From assembly GCF_000317125.1 (NCBI RefSeq), contig NC_019695.1, positions 1,042,336 to 1,106,335 of the forward strand: DNA of 64,000 bases, given 5' to 3'. Positions 8,788-16,980 of the stretch are shown in pieces. Positions within the stretch are counted from its first letter, which is position 1. The number at the start of each line of letters is the position of its first letter. The position numbers were made by a program, and so were the translations under genes. This DNA is from Chroococcidiopsis thermalis PCC 7203 (GTDB lineage Bacteria > Cyanobacteriota > Cyanobacteriia > Cyanobacteriales > Chroococcidiopsidaceae). Below the pieces are notes generated by a model. The model did no database searches. It was not told the DNA's origin and was given only the letters and a program-made list of their open reading frames with translations.

Positions 8788-9837
8788 ATGTTGAGAACGC
8801 TTTTCCGTACAATTGCACTCGCCGCCGTGCTGCTTTCTAATACCAGGGCGATCGCATCTCCTTTAACTATTGCAAGTTTAACTCCAGCGCGCGAAGAAAC
8901 TCGCATTGGCTTACCGAATGGGTTTCAATACCCAAATGGCATTGCCCGCGCTAGTGACGGAACACTGTACGTGGGTTCAGTGACAAGCGGCAAAATTCTC
9001 CAAGTTCGACCAAATGGTAGAATTGAAACTTTCTTCTCAGGAAATAATGAAATATTTGCCGCTAATAGTCTGCGGCTCGACGAGCAACGCGGTATTTTGT
9101 GGGGAGCCTCATCAGACTTTTTAGGCGTGCGCGGTGTTGATGGCAAAGTCACTCGCCGTCCCCATCGGATCTTTGCACTCGATATTCGGACTGGTAAAGT
9201 GCTGCGGGTGGTTTTGATGCCAGATGGCGGCTTTGGTAATGACATGGCGATCGATCCCAAAGGTGGAGTTTACCTCACTGATAGTAATCGTCCTCGCATT
9301 TACTATCTTGCACCTGGAGCCAAGCAACTTCAGGTTTGGGCTGAAGACGATCGCTTGCGCTCTCAACCAGTTGGTTTAGCTGGAATTGCACGAGCAGCTA
9401 ACGGTATCGTAGTTGTGGGGCTGTTCTCCGGTGGCAGATTATTCAAAGTGACTCCATCACCACAGGGAACGCAAGTAGACGCGATTTCGCTGCAACGCTC
9501 GATTGAAAATCCAGATGGTATGGTCTTTGCTCCAGATGGTTCGCTACTCGTATTAGAAGGAGCGATCGCCAGTGGTAACGGTCGTCTGCTCTGCATTCGT
9601 GACATTCTTACACCTGCATCGCAACCAAAAGCGATCGAAGTCTTAGCGGACAAAATGGAATCGCCCGTTAATTTGACTGTAGCAGATCGACAAATATGGG
9701 TGACAGAATCGCGCATTCGCCATCGTCTCATTCCAGGAAAAGAAACTGCCATTCCCGATCGCTTTTTCATCCGCCGTTTTACGTTACCGTCTTCTAAGAC
9801 CACCAAGACTTCTTGGTTAAGATTCGATCCCCCCTAA
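8788..9837 (+). CDS. Exported SMP-30/gluconolactonase-like beta-propeller protein
   Basis: The 349-residue protein begins with a signal peptide (LFRTIALAAVLLSNTRAIAS, about 4-24) and continues as a six-bladed propeller of the SMP-30/Gluconolactonase/LRE-like type (GIARASDGTLYVGSV, MAIDPKGGVYLTDSN, GMVFAPDGSLLVLEG are blade repeats). Such proteins often are periplasmic lactonases or have unknown activity. It lies in the same direction as hpxO and before an SDR, so it may serve the same pathway. The last codons and the stop (RFDPP, TAA) come from a palindromic repeat at 9826-9890. Confidence 0.8.
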   Translation: MLRTLFRTIALAAVLLSNTRAIASPLTIASLTPAREETRIGLPNGFQYPNGIARASDGTLYVGSVTSGKILQVRPNGRIETFFSGNNEIFAANSLRLDEQRGILWGASSDFLGVRGVDGKVTRRPHRIFALDIRTGKVLRVVLMPDGGFGNDMAIDPKGGVYLTDSNRPRIYYLAPGAKQLQVWAEDDRLRSQPVGLAGIARAANGIVVVGLFSGGRLFKVTPSPQGTQVDAISLQRSIENPDGMVFAPDGSLLVLEGAIASGNGRLLCIRDILTPASQPKAIEVLADKMESPVNLTVADRQIWVTESRIRHRLIPGKETAIPDRFFIRRFTLPSSKTTKTSWLRFDPP

Positions 9838-9890
9838 CCCCCCTTCAAAAGGGGGGAATAAAGCCCCCTTTTGAAGGGGGTTGGGGGATC
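9826..9890. repeat. GATCCCCC...GGGGGATC palindromic repeat, terminator-like
   Basis: A 65-bp element, inverted overall (GATCCCCCC at the left, GGGGGATC at the right), built of C-run/G-run hairpins around TTCAAAAGGGG and CCCCTTTTGAA. The same family appears at 32868-33020, 42900-42940 and, in frame inside a gene, at 45663-45857. It supplies the stop of the upstream gene and could end its transcript. Confidence 0.85.
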
Positions 9891-9941
9891 GAGGACTATG
9901 CATCCCAACCGAGAAGAATTGCTTCTAATGAGGAGTAAAAC

Positions 9942-10607
9942 ATGGCAACATATCTAGTCACGGGGGCAAATCGCGGGATTGGTTACGAATATTGCCGTCA
10001 ACTCAAAGCACGAGGGGAGAACGTCATCGCGGTCTGTCGTGCGGTTTCGGATGAGTTAAAAGAACTAGGCGTACACATTGAATCTAAGATTGATATTACC
10101 TCAGATGCATCCGTCACCGAACTACGCGATCGCCTGCAACAAATGCCGATTGACGTGTTAATTAACAATGCGGCGATCGTCGAGCGCGTCACGCTGGAAA
10201 ATCTTGACTTTGATAGTATCCGAAAACAATTTGAAGTCAATGCGATCGGTGCTTTACGAGTGACGCATACATTCCTACCCCATCTCAAAGCAGGTTCCAA
10301 AGTCGTGATGATGACTAGTCGCATGGGATCGATCGCCGATAATACTTCTGGCGGTTCCTACGGCTACCGGATGTCCAAGGTTGCATTATCGATGGCGGGT
10401 AAGTCTCTAGCGCACGATCTCAAACCGTTGGGAATTGCCGTTGCTATTCTCCATCCAGGGTTAGTCCAAACCCGCATGACTAACTTTAGTGCATCTGGCA
10501 TTACTTCTGAAGAATCGGTGCAAGGATTGTTAGCCCGAATTGATGAATTGTCATTAGATAATACGGGGACTTTTTGGCACAGCAATGGCGAAGTGCTGCC
10601 TTGGTAA
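9942..10607 (+). CDS. Short-chain dehydrogenase/reductase (SDR)
   Basis: The 221-residue classical SDR is NAD(P)-dependent, with TGANRGIG at residues 6-13, the NNA motif in VLINNAAIV, the catalytic Ser region in MTSRMGSI and YGYRMSK carrying the Y-x-x-x-K pair. A GAGGAG sequence precedes the ATG by eight to nine bases. Closest in style to the C-factor/sniffer-like SDRs of cyanobacteria. Its substrate is unknown; it lies between the SMP-30-like gene and the convergent amidohydrolase. Confidence 0.88.
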   Translation: MATYLVTGANRGIGYEYCRQLKARGENVIAVCRAVSDELKELGVHIESKIDITSDASVTELRDRLQQMPIDVLINNAAIVERVTLENLDFDSIRKQFEVNAIGALRVTHTFLPHLKAGSKVVMMTSRMGSIADNTSGGSYGYRMSKVALSMAGKSLAHDLKPLGIAVAILHPGLVQTRMTNFSASGITSEESVQGLLARIDELSLDNTGTFWHSNGEVLPW

Positions 10608-10645
10608 ACTCGCTCATGATGCCACCAATGACAAATGACCAATGA

Positions 10646-11896
10646 CTAATCACAACGATAATGCCGATCCAACTCTAAAAACGTATGCAATAAAACATTC
10701 GTTCCTTCAGCACACTGTTCTGGCGAAGTAAATTCCGTTTCAGCATGACTGACACCCGCTTTACTCGGCACAAAAATCATCCCCATATCGGTGAAAGTGG
10801 CGAGTTCTTGAGCGTCATGGCTGGCGCGACTGGGTAGATGGGTGTAACTCAGCCTTAAATCTTCGCACGCTTGCGCGATCGCCTGCTGGATCTGCGGTTT
10901 TGCTAAGGCTGGCTCGTTCCGCAAACGAGGTTGTAAATCGATATAAGTCTGAGTTTCAACGGCGATCGTTTCAATCTCTGCTTGCAGTTGTGCCATTAAA
11001 TTATCGAGATGCTGGCTGGATAAATCCCGAATATCTAAGCTCATCTTCACTAACCCTGGAATGACATTCGCAGCATTAGGTAAAACTTCCATCCAGCCTA
11101 CTGTGGCTACCTGTTGTCCGCCTGGGGTATGCGCAATTTTATTCACTGCCAGTACAACTCTTGAGGCAGCTACCAAGGCATCTTGTCGCATCTGCATTGG
11201 TGTAGAACCCGCGTGGCTGGAGCTACCTTTAACGGTAATAATGTAACGTCTTTGCCCGACAATTCCTTCCACAACACCGATCTGCTTGCCAAGGCATTCT
11301 AAAACGGGTCCTTGCTCGACGTGCAACTCGACAAAAGCTGCGATGTCTGCGGCGGTGCGACGTGCTTCTGTAAGTCGCCTCCAATCGCCGCCAACCCGCG
11401 TCAAACAAGTTTGAATGTCTATGCCATCAACACGGGGATATGTCGCCGGATCGAGAATGACTCTACCGGACATTGCTTTACTGCCAATCATCGTCCCCTC
11501 TTCATCGGTGAAGACAATGACTTCTAGAGAGCGATTCAGTTGAATTTGCTGTTCTTGCAAAACTCTTACCACTTCCAAGCCTGCCAAGACTCCAAACGCA
11601 CCATCATAGCGTCCGCCATTCGGTACGGTATCGATGTGGGAACCCGTTGCTAAGGCTGCTGCGTCGGGATATTTGCCGGGGTATTTACCGATGATATTGC
11701 CAGCCGGATCGATGTTGACGCTCATCCCTGCGGCTTGCATCCATTGTTGCACCCGATCGCGAGCTTGCATATCCGTAGCGCTGTAAGCAATCCGCCGCAC
11801 TCCTCCACCAGGCAAAGCGCCAATTTGCGCTAACTGTTCGATGCTCTGGATGAGGCGATCGCGGTTTATCGACAGTTGGGATAAAGTATCTACCAT
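10646..11896 (-). CDS. allC: Allantoate amidohydrolase / N-carbamoyl-L-amino-acid hydrolase family enzyme (M20)
   Basis: Zinc-dependent amidohydrolase of the M20 hydantoinase/carbamoylase family; in purine catabolism it hydrolyses allantoate (AllC/HpxK) and releases ammonia. From ATG 11896 it has 416 residues. Metal ligands are visible in GSHIDTVPNGGRYDGAFGV (His, Asp), FTDEEG (Glu), FVELHVEQGPVLE (His) and ASHDAQEL (C-terminal His). The dimerisation domain lies between (KGSSSHAGSTPM). Close relatives act on N-carbamoyl amino acids or ureidoglycolate, so substrate is inferred from context. A perfect GTATACAGTATAC operator lies 43 bp upstream of the start, in a position that suits repression. 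A TTG two codons upstream is an alternative start. Confidence 0.88.
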   Translation of the reverse strand: MVDTLSQLSINRDRLIQSIEQLAQIGALPGGGVRRIAYSATDMQARDRVQQWMQAAGMSVNIDPAGNIIGKYPGKYPDAAALATGSHIDTVPNGGRYDGAFGVLAGLEVVRVLQEQQIQLNRSLEVIVFTDEEGTMIGSKAMSGRVILDPATYPRVDGIDIQTCLTRVGGDWRRLTEARRTAADIAAFVELHVEQGPVLECLGKQIGVVEGIVGQRRYIITVKGSSSHAGSTPMQMRQDALVAASRVVLAVNKIAHTPGGQQVATVGWMEVLPNAANVIPGLVKMSLDIRDLSSQHLDNLMAQLQAEIETIAVETQTYIDLQPRLRNEPALAKPQIQQAIAQACEDLRLSYTHLPSRASHDAQELATFTDMGMIFVPSKAGVSHAETEFTSPEQCAEGTNVLLHTFLELDRHYRCD

Positions 11897-11938
11897 TGGC
11901 AATATCTCAGACTAGAGTATTTATTCCCAGACATTTAT

Positions 11939-11951
11939 GTATACAGTATAC
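11939..11951. promoter_or_regulatory. GntR-type operator copy 3 (GTATACAGTATAC)
   Basis: A perfect GTATAC-N-GTATAC palindrome 43 bp before the amidohydrolase ATG. Confidence 0.78.
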
Positions 11952-12054
11952 TCTACTTTTAAACTGAGATTGTTAATTCAGGTACAAAATTGAGGAAATT
12001 CCAATATCGCTCTCCGTTTTTTCTCCTAATCCTTTCAAAATTTAAATGAGATTG

Positions 12055-13096
12055 CTATAGTATTGATTGTTTACCAAACAATCGAACAAAATTTAGATTA
12101 AAAATCCTTTCCAACGTTAATTGAATTTCGTGAGGGTTGTGCTTAATTGCATTCTCGATCGGGTTACTAAACACTCGCCAAAGCTGGTTGATATCAGCGT
12201 TCACAATAGGCAGATCGTCCGTGATGCAATCGATCGGTTGAATGCGTTTTTTGGTTAAATTGTGGTTTAAATTAATGAGGACTGAATCTACTAACGGCTT
12301 TAGTTGAGTCGGTTCGCAATGGAGAATAACACCTTGTGTTTCAGCAGTGTGAGCTTCGAGAAGAGAATTAATTAAGGCGAGCTGGCGATCGCTTCAAGCG
12401 TTCGTATAGGTACACTGACAGAATACTAATCGAGCAAGCACAGGCGAGTTGGATAATAAGTTCTCTTGAGTAAAGATTGCGGATTTTTGCATACTCAAGG
12501 GTAGCCAGACCAGTTATGGGATAAAAAATCGCATAATAGGCGATCGCTACCGCTTGATAGATAACATGTAACCGCCAATGCACTGGAACCAGCACTGCAA
12601 AAATGAGAAATAACAGGGATGGTGGTGTTTCAGGAAGACTGACGAAAGTGAAAATAATATGTGTAAGACTGCTCAAGGAACAGGCAAAAAGCAGAAATAG
12701 CGCTTCGGGATACCGTCGTCCCCAGGTTGTTTTTTGCCCGATCGCACAAGCCAATAAAATGACAACAGCGCTGAGGTAGTAAACAATGGATGCAACTCTC
12801 CATCGCTCCGAGATCGATGCATCTCCATAGGTACTGAAGGCAACTGCTCTCAATCTCTCAAACTCAAACAAAACAGAGTAAAGACCTTCAGCCGATACGA
12901 GCGACTGCCAAAACAACGCTAACCATAGTCCAAGGCGCAATCGCTTTTGTAAAAATTGATGCCGCCAAGTCAAGTAGTCCGCTGAGTCTGGGCGTGATTT
13001 AAGGCGGGTCAACCAGTATTGAGCGTGTCGGCTGAGCCAGTGCCAAATTAATTGAATAAATTGCAACCATTGACCTGACTTGAGCGATCGCCCCAT
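12055..13096 (-). pseudogene. Decayed membrane sensor histidine kinase
   Basis: The first part (13096 to 12368) encodes 242 residues with about six hydrophobic helices between residues 55 and 230 and ends shortly after YLYERLKRS. At plus-strand 12391-12396 the kinase continues in another frame: 113 codons to the stop at 12055 read LALINSLLEAHTAETQGV and NADINQLWRVFSNPIENAIK, the latter being the N-box of an HATPase domain. The His-box/dimerisation region is missing at the junction, and the sequence stops before the G1/G2 boxes. So a sensor kinase of the 'membrane domain plus HisKA-HATPase' type has lost its middle by a frame-breaking deletion and its C-terminus. It sits next to an insertion sequence and another broken gene. 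Confidence 0.75.
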
Positions 13097-13369
13097 AAAT
13101 AAATTTTAGAGATATTCAACTCCATGATGCTATATCACAATCTTCAGATTTGGAATTGACCGATCGGTTAGATCGGGCATCGATGCAAAGGCTGTCGTCC
13201 AAAGACCCTGACCGATTGGATGAATTTAAGATTAACCGATTGGTTTTACCAATTTGACTGGACGACCGATTTGCAAGCAGTTACTCCATTCGTAGGATAA
13301 ACACCAACACAAATAGCCCTAGAACGAATAGTCCAAAATACGAAACAGGATGTGACTGCAATGGAACTT

Positions 13370-14571
13370 AGATCTTGCACCAGTACAGATACTCTAGTTG
13401 CGAAAGAGTAGGTTTCAATGAGAGAAAAGGGCGTGAAACCAATTGAATGCAAGAACGATGGAAACCCTTCTTGCCCACGCCCAAGGGCTAGTCTACACCC
13501 TACTTGATTTGATGCCGAGCCACTATCAACGAGATAGCCTACAAGCCTTGCTGGGATTATTTTTACAAGCTCAAGGACATCCTCTGCCCCAACAATGCAA
13601 AACTAAATCAGCCAGTGCCTTAAGTCGGTTTCTCAACGTCTACCCCTGGTCAACTCGTCGGCTGATTCGTAGTACCCGCTCCTTTGTCCTGCAGCAAATT
13701 CTGTCACAGCCACGAATTGGACGTAGACCCATCTTACAAGTCATCATCGACTTAACCACCCTAGAAAAACGCGGCAAGTTCAAGCTGTTGGATGGATTAG
13801 TGCGAGTCTTCCATAGCAAACGTGGGCTACACCTAGTCGTGATGTATCTAGTAGTGGGTCAATGGCGCGTGCCGTGGAATTTTCGAGTTTACCGAGGGAA
13901 AAATCATTCCTCACCAGCACAGTTGGGGCTACGACTTGTACAAAGCTTACCTTCATTGCTGAGTCAACACTTTCAGCTCATGATTTTAGTAGATACAGCC
14001 TTTGGTAGTGCCGAATTTTTACATGGTATACGTAAATTAAAATATCACGCCATTGCCGGAGTACGCTGTGACCGCAAGCTACAAGATGGGCGCAATGTTA
14101 AGCAACTATGCAGGCGGGGACAACAAGTGCGACTGGTAAAATTAAAGTTTCCAGTTTCACTGTCTTGGTACTATCTCAAGCGTGACGACGGTAGGCTGGA
14201 AAAGCGCTTTGTCCTCTCTACCAAACCACTTAAAGCTAGTACTATCAATTACTGGGGCAAAAAGCGTTGGCAGATTGAGGGATGGTTCAAAACTGCTAAA
14301 CATCGGTTTGGATTAGACCAATTTGGTCAGGGCACATTGCTAGGTGTCTACCGTTGGCTGGTATTGTCACTTTTAGCTTATTTGTTAGCACATTGGGCTT
14401 ATTTGTCTACTGCATCTACCGACTCACCTGATTGGGGTAAGGCGGCTCAACTGGCACTTGAAGCATTACTGCCTCAACTAGTGGTGTTGCTCCTGCTGCT
14501 GGAGAGCAAACGCCTCACACCCCTAGCACGCTCCCTTGGTTTTGACATTCAAATCACTTGCTGCAAGATCT
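13370..14571 (+). mobile_element. Insertion sequence with IS4-type transposase
   Basis: Imperfect terminal inverted repeats flank the transposase: AGATCTTGCACCAGTAC at 13370-13386 and CACTTGCTGCAAGATCT at 14555-14571 (matching over AGATCTTGCA and beyond). The element is about 1.2 kb and encodes one transposase. No clear target-site duplication is visible. It is inserted at the 5' edge of a hydrolase/RTX gene remnant. Confidence 0.75.
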
Positions 14572-14573
14572 GA
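13458..14573 (+). CDS. IS4-superfamily DDE transposase
   Basis: The 371-residue transposase (ATG 13458) has the DDE core: Asp in VIIDLTTLEK, Asp in LMILVDTAFG, and the Glu of the Y-R-E-K type signature in KKRWQIEGWFKTAKHRFGL. The length and the full set of motifs suggest it is intact and could be active. Its stop codon lies at the right-hand inverted repeat. A TTG five codons upstream is a possible alternative start. Confidence 0.88.
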   Translation: METLLAHAQGLVYTLLDLMPSHYQRDSLQALLGLFLQAQGHPLPQQCKTKSASALSRFLNVYPWSTRRLIRSTRSFVLQQILSQPRIGRRPILQVIIDLTTLEKRGKFKLLDGLVRVFHSKRGLHLVVMYLVVGQWRVPWNFRVYRGKNHSSPAQLGLRLVQSLPSLLSQHFQLMILVDTAFGSAEFLHGIRKLKYHAIAGVRCDRKLQDGRNVKQLCRRGQQVRLVKLKFPVSLSWYYLKRDDGRLEKRFVLSTKPLKASTINYWGKKRWQIEGWFKTAKHRFGLDQFGQGTLLGVYRWLVLSLLAYLLAHWAYLSTASTDSPDWGKAAQLALEALLPQLVVLLLLLESKRLTPLARSLGFDIQITCCKI

Positions 14574-15630
14574 GGGAAACAAATACAAATCAAGCGCCTT
14601 TATTCCCAAAGCCGACTGGCGATTATGCCGTAGGAACAACTTCTCTTTACTTTAAAGATTCGGAGCGAGAAGAACCTTTCACAGAAGACCCCAACGACTT
14701 ACTAATGACTATCTCACTGCTTTTTTCGATCGCTATCTAAAAAATCGAGAAAGTCCTCTGTTTGCTGATAGTTCCTTTCCGCTTCCAGAAGCCTATCCAG
14801 AAGTTATCGCCCAATCTTATCAGGGAGAAAATCTCCTGTCTGACAAAGATGGTGATGATGAGATCTGTGGTGGGCGAGAAAATGACTCCCTCTATGGAGG
14901 TGGAGGTAACGATGTCTTAAAAGGAGGCGATGGCAGCGATGCCTTACACGGAGGTGGAGGGGATAATTCTCTATACGGTGACAGTGGGAATGATTATTTA
15001 TTTGGTCAGGATGGCAGCGATGCTTTACACGGAGGTAATGAGAACGATCTTCTGCATGGGGATGGGGGCAACGATGTATTAGAAGGGGACAACGGCGACG
15101 ATACCCTAGTTGGTGCTGATGGCAACGATACGATGAGCGGCGGCAAAGGCAACGATACTCTCAGTGGTGGTGCGGGTAACGATCGCTTAAAAGACACTCA
15201 AGGCAACAACATTCTCTACGGCGACGCTGGCGATGATGAGTTGCGTGCAGGTCATGGAGATGACAAACTTGATGGCGATTCGGGTAACGATATCTTGATT
15301 GCTGGAGCAGGTGACGATCGCTTGAATGGGGGTACGGGCGACGATGTACTCCAAGGTGGTTCCGGGGTCGATCGCTTCTATTTGAGTAGCGATCGCGATA
15401 TCATCCAAGACTTTCAGGATGGTCGAGATTTATTGGGGCTACTGACAACGATCGATGGTCCTCCTCTCAGTTTCAGCGACCTTGATATTGTTCAAGTTGG
15501 GCAGAATCTTGAAATTCGCTGGAAGCTTGAAGGGTTGAACGATGTAGGAAGTCAGACGCACGTAATTATTCTCGAAGGGATTCAAGCTAGTCAAATTACA
15601 GTTGATGATTTTGTGCAAATAACACCCTAA
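14573..15630 (+). pseudogene. Broken PAF-acetylhydrolase/lipase-like hydrolase fused to RTX calcium-binding repeats
   Basis: Right after the IS, frame 2 reads PKPTGDYAVGTTSLYF and EREEPFTEDPND, the N-terminus of a PAF-acetylhydrolase-type alpha/beta hydrolase. At about 14700 the homology jumps to frame 1, which reads NDYLTAFFDRYLKN, the extreme C-terminus of the same domain; the catalytic middle is deleted. Frame 1 then stays open through roughly 15 RTX nonapeptide-type repeats (GGxGNDxLxG, about 14840-15370) and a C-terminal region (DRDIIQDFQDGRDLLGL) typical of type I secreted proteins, to the stop at 15630. An ATG at 15133 could still express the last repeats. The 5' end is cut by the IS. 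A type I exporter lies directly downstream. Confidence 0.75.
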
Positions 15631-15658
15631 CCCTCTCGTAAATCTCAAGCAAAGCGCA

Positions 15659-15693
15659 CAAGCGGAGTAACTTCAGCTTACTCCACTTGTTTT
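15659..15693 (+). terminator. Terminator after the RTX remnant
   Basis: Stem CAAG-c-GGAGTAA / TTACTCC-a-CTTG (15659-15689) followed by a short T run. Confidence 0.65.
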
Positions 15694-16142
15694 AGCCTAG
15701 CGCGATCGCACTCGCTATGAGATTCCCTCGATCCCTGCTCCCTGCTCTGTGCAAATAAACTTTTATCAAGAAATCCGAAATTCTTGTAACTTTAGTTGTT
15801 TTGTCATTTAATTTTCCATAGTTGGAGTATAACGTCATAAGAAAAATCAAAGATTGCCAAAGAAAAGCTAATTCCGCTAAAGGTGACATGGATAAGATGA
15901 GATGGGAGTAAATTTAGTATGCAGCTAATGTGGGGAACTTTTACCTATACAGCGCTAATCAAAAGTTAGTAGGGAAGCCAATTGAGTAAAGAATAAAGAC
16001 TTTTTACCTTTTACCGCGAGATCGGCTAAATCAAGATTAGTATTAGTATTCGCAAGGACAATTATGAGCAACCCTAGTCGAACACAAATTATGTTATGCA
16101 TTTTTCAGCTAGGGCTGTAAATTTATATATCTGTATATTGGT
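15694..16142. other. Gene-free region before the secretion genes
   Basis: No gene, strong operator or repeat is seen apart from one HIP1-like site near 15702. The region must contain the promoter of the ppiC-type gene, but I cannot point to a clear -10/-35 pair. Confidence 0.5.
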
Positions 16143-16874
16143 ATGGCACAAGAGTTTCAATTAAACAGCATCATTCCCACTCAAGAAATTCCGTCTCTAT
16201 TGAGTCGCTATCAATTGCTACCGCAGTTGATGCGGGGAATTGCGATCGATCGCGCGATCGCTCCTTATTTTTGTACCGAAGCCGAACGCCAACAAGCAAT
16301 CGAGCAGTTTGAGAGACATTATCACATAAACGATTCAGAGTCAAGAGCAGCTTGGTTAAAAAGAGCTGGCATGAGTGAAGCACAGATGGCAGAAGTCGCC
16401 GTGCGATCGCTCCTGATTGAGAAGTTCAAACAAGATACTTGGGGTGCAAAGGTCGAGTCTTATTTTATGAGTCGCAAAGCAGCCTTCGACCAAGTTATTT
16501 TTTCCTTGCTGCGGACAACAGACGGTTTGCTGGCACAAGAAATTTACTTTCGCATCCTCGAAGGGGAACAAACCTTTGCTGAAATGGCACAACAATACTC
16601 CAAAGGATCGGAGGCAAACACAGCCGGAGTCATCGGACCCGTGCCATTAAGCCAACTCAATCCGACTCTTGCCAAAATTCTTTCCATCGGTCAACCAGGG
16701 CAGCTTTGGCGACCGACTCGGATCGAAAACTGGTTTACAATTGTCCGACTGGAAAAGTTGCTACCAGCTCAATTAGACGCAAATATGCGGCAGCGTTTGC
16801 TCAACGAAATGTTTGAAACCTGGTTGAACGAACAAATTCAGCAGCTCGAACCATTGCAATTTTCTTGGTCTTAG
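16143..16874 (+). CDS. PpiC/parvulin-type peptidyl-prolyl isomerase associated with type I secretion
   Basis: The 243-residue protein has a SurA-like helical N-terminal part (about 1-115) and a parvulin domain at about 110-210 (AQEIYFRILEGEQTFAEMAQ, then the NTAGVIGPVPLSQLNPTLAKIL stretch is recognisable in pieces). There is no signal peptide, so it probably acts in the cytoplasm. In cyanobacteria such genes regularly precede HlyB/HlyD-type exporters; here the exporter starts about 100 bp downstream on the same strand. Likely role: folding helper for the exported substrate. Confidence 0.85.
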   Translation: MAQEFQLNSIIPTQEIPSLLSRYQLLPQLMRGIAIDRAIAPYFCTEAERQQAIEQFERHYHINDSESRAAWLKRAGMSEAQMAEVAVRSLLIEKFKQDTWGAKVESYFMSRKAAFDQVIFSLLRTTDGLLAQEIYFRILEGEQTFAEMAQQYSKGSEANTAGVIGPVPLSQLNPTLAKILSIGQPGQLWRPTRIENWFTIVRLEKLLPAQLDANMRQRLLNEMFETWLNEQIQQLEPLQFSWS

Positions 16875-16980
16875 CGTTTGCCCGTAGCCAAATCAGACCC
16901 CGCACAGTATCAAGCCGATCGATCTGCAAATTCTGATTTTGGAATATTTTGACTTTTAACTTTTGAATTTTGAATTCGTC

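Noticed and set aside
14022-14032. GGTATACGTA inside the transposase gene
   Set aside because: Only one half of the 13-bp operator, in coding DNA of a mobile element.
13360-14585. Target-site duplication at the insertion sequence
   Set aside because: Flanking bases (GGAACTT on the left, GAGGGAA on the right) show no convincing duplication.
16963-16980. Upstream TTG starts for the exporter, hlyD, hpxO, potA and other genes
   Set aside because: They lie in repeat sequence or lack an RBS, while a nearby ATG/GTG gives the family-typical N-terminus.
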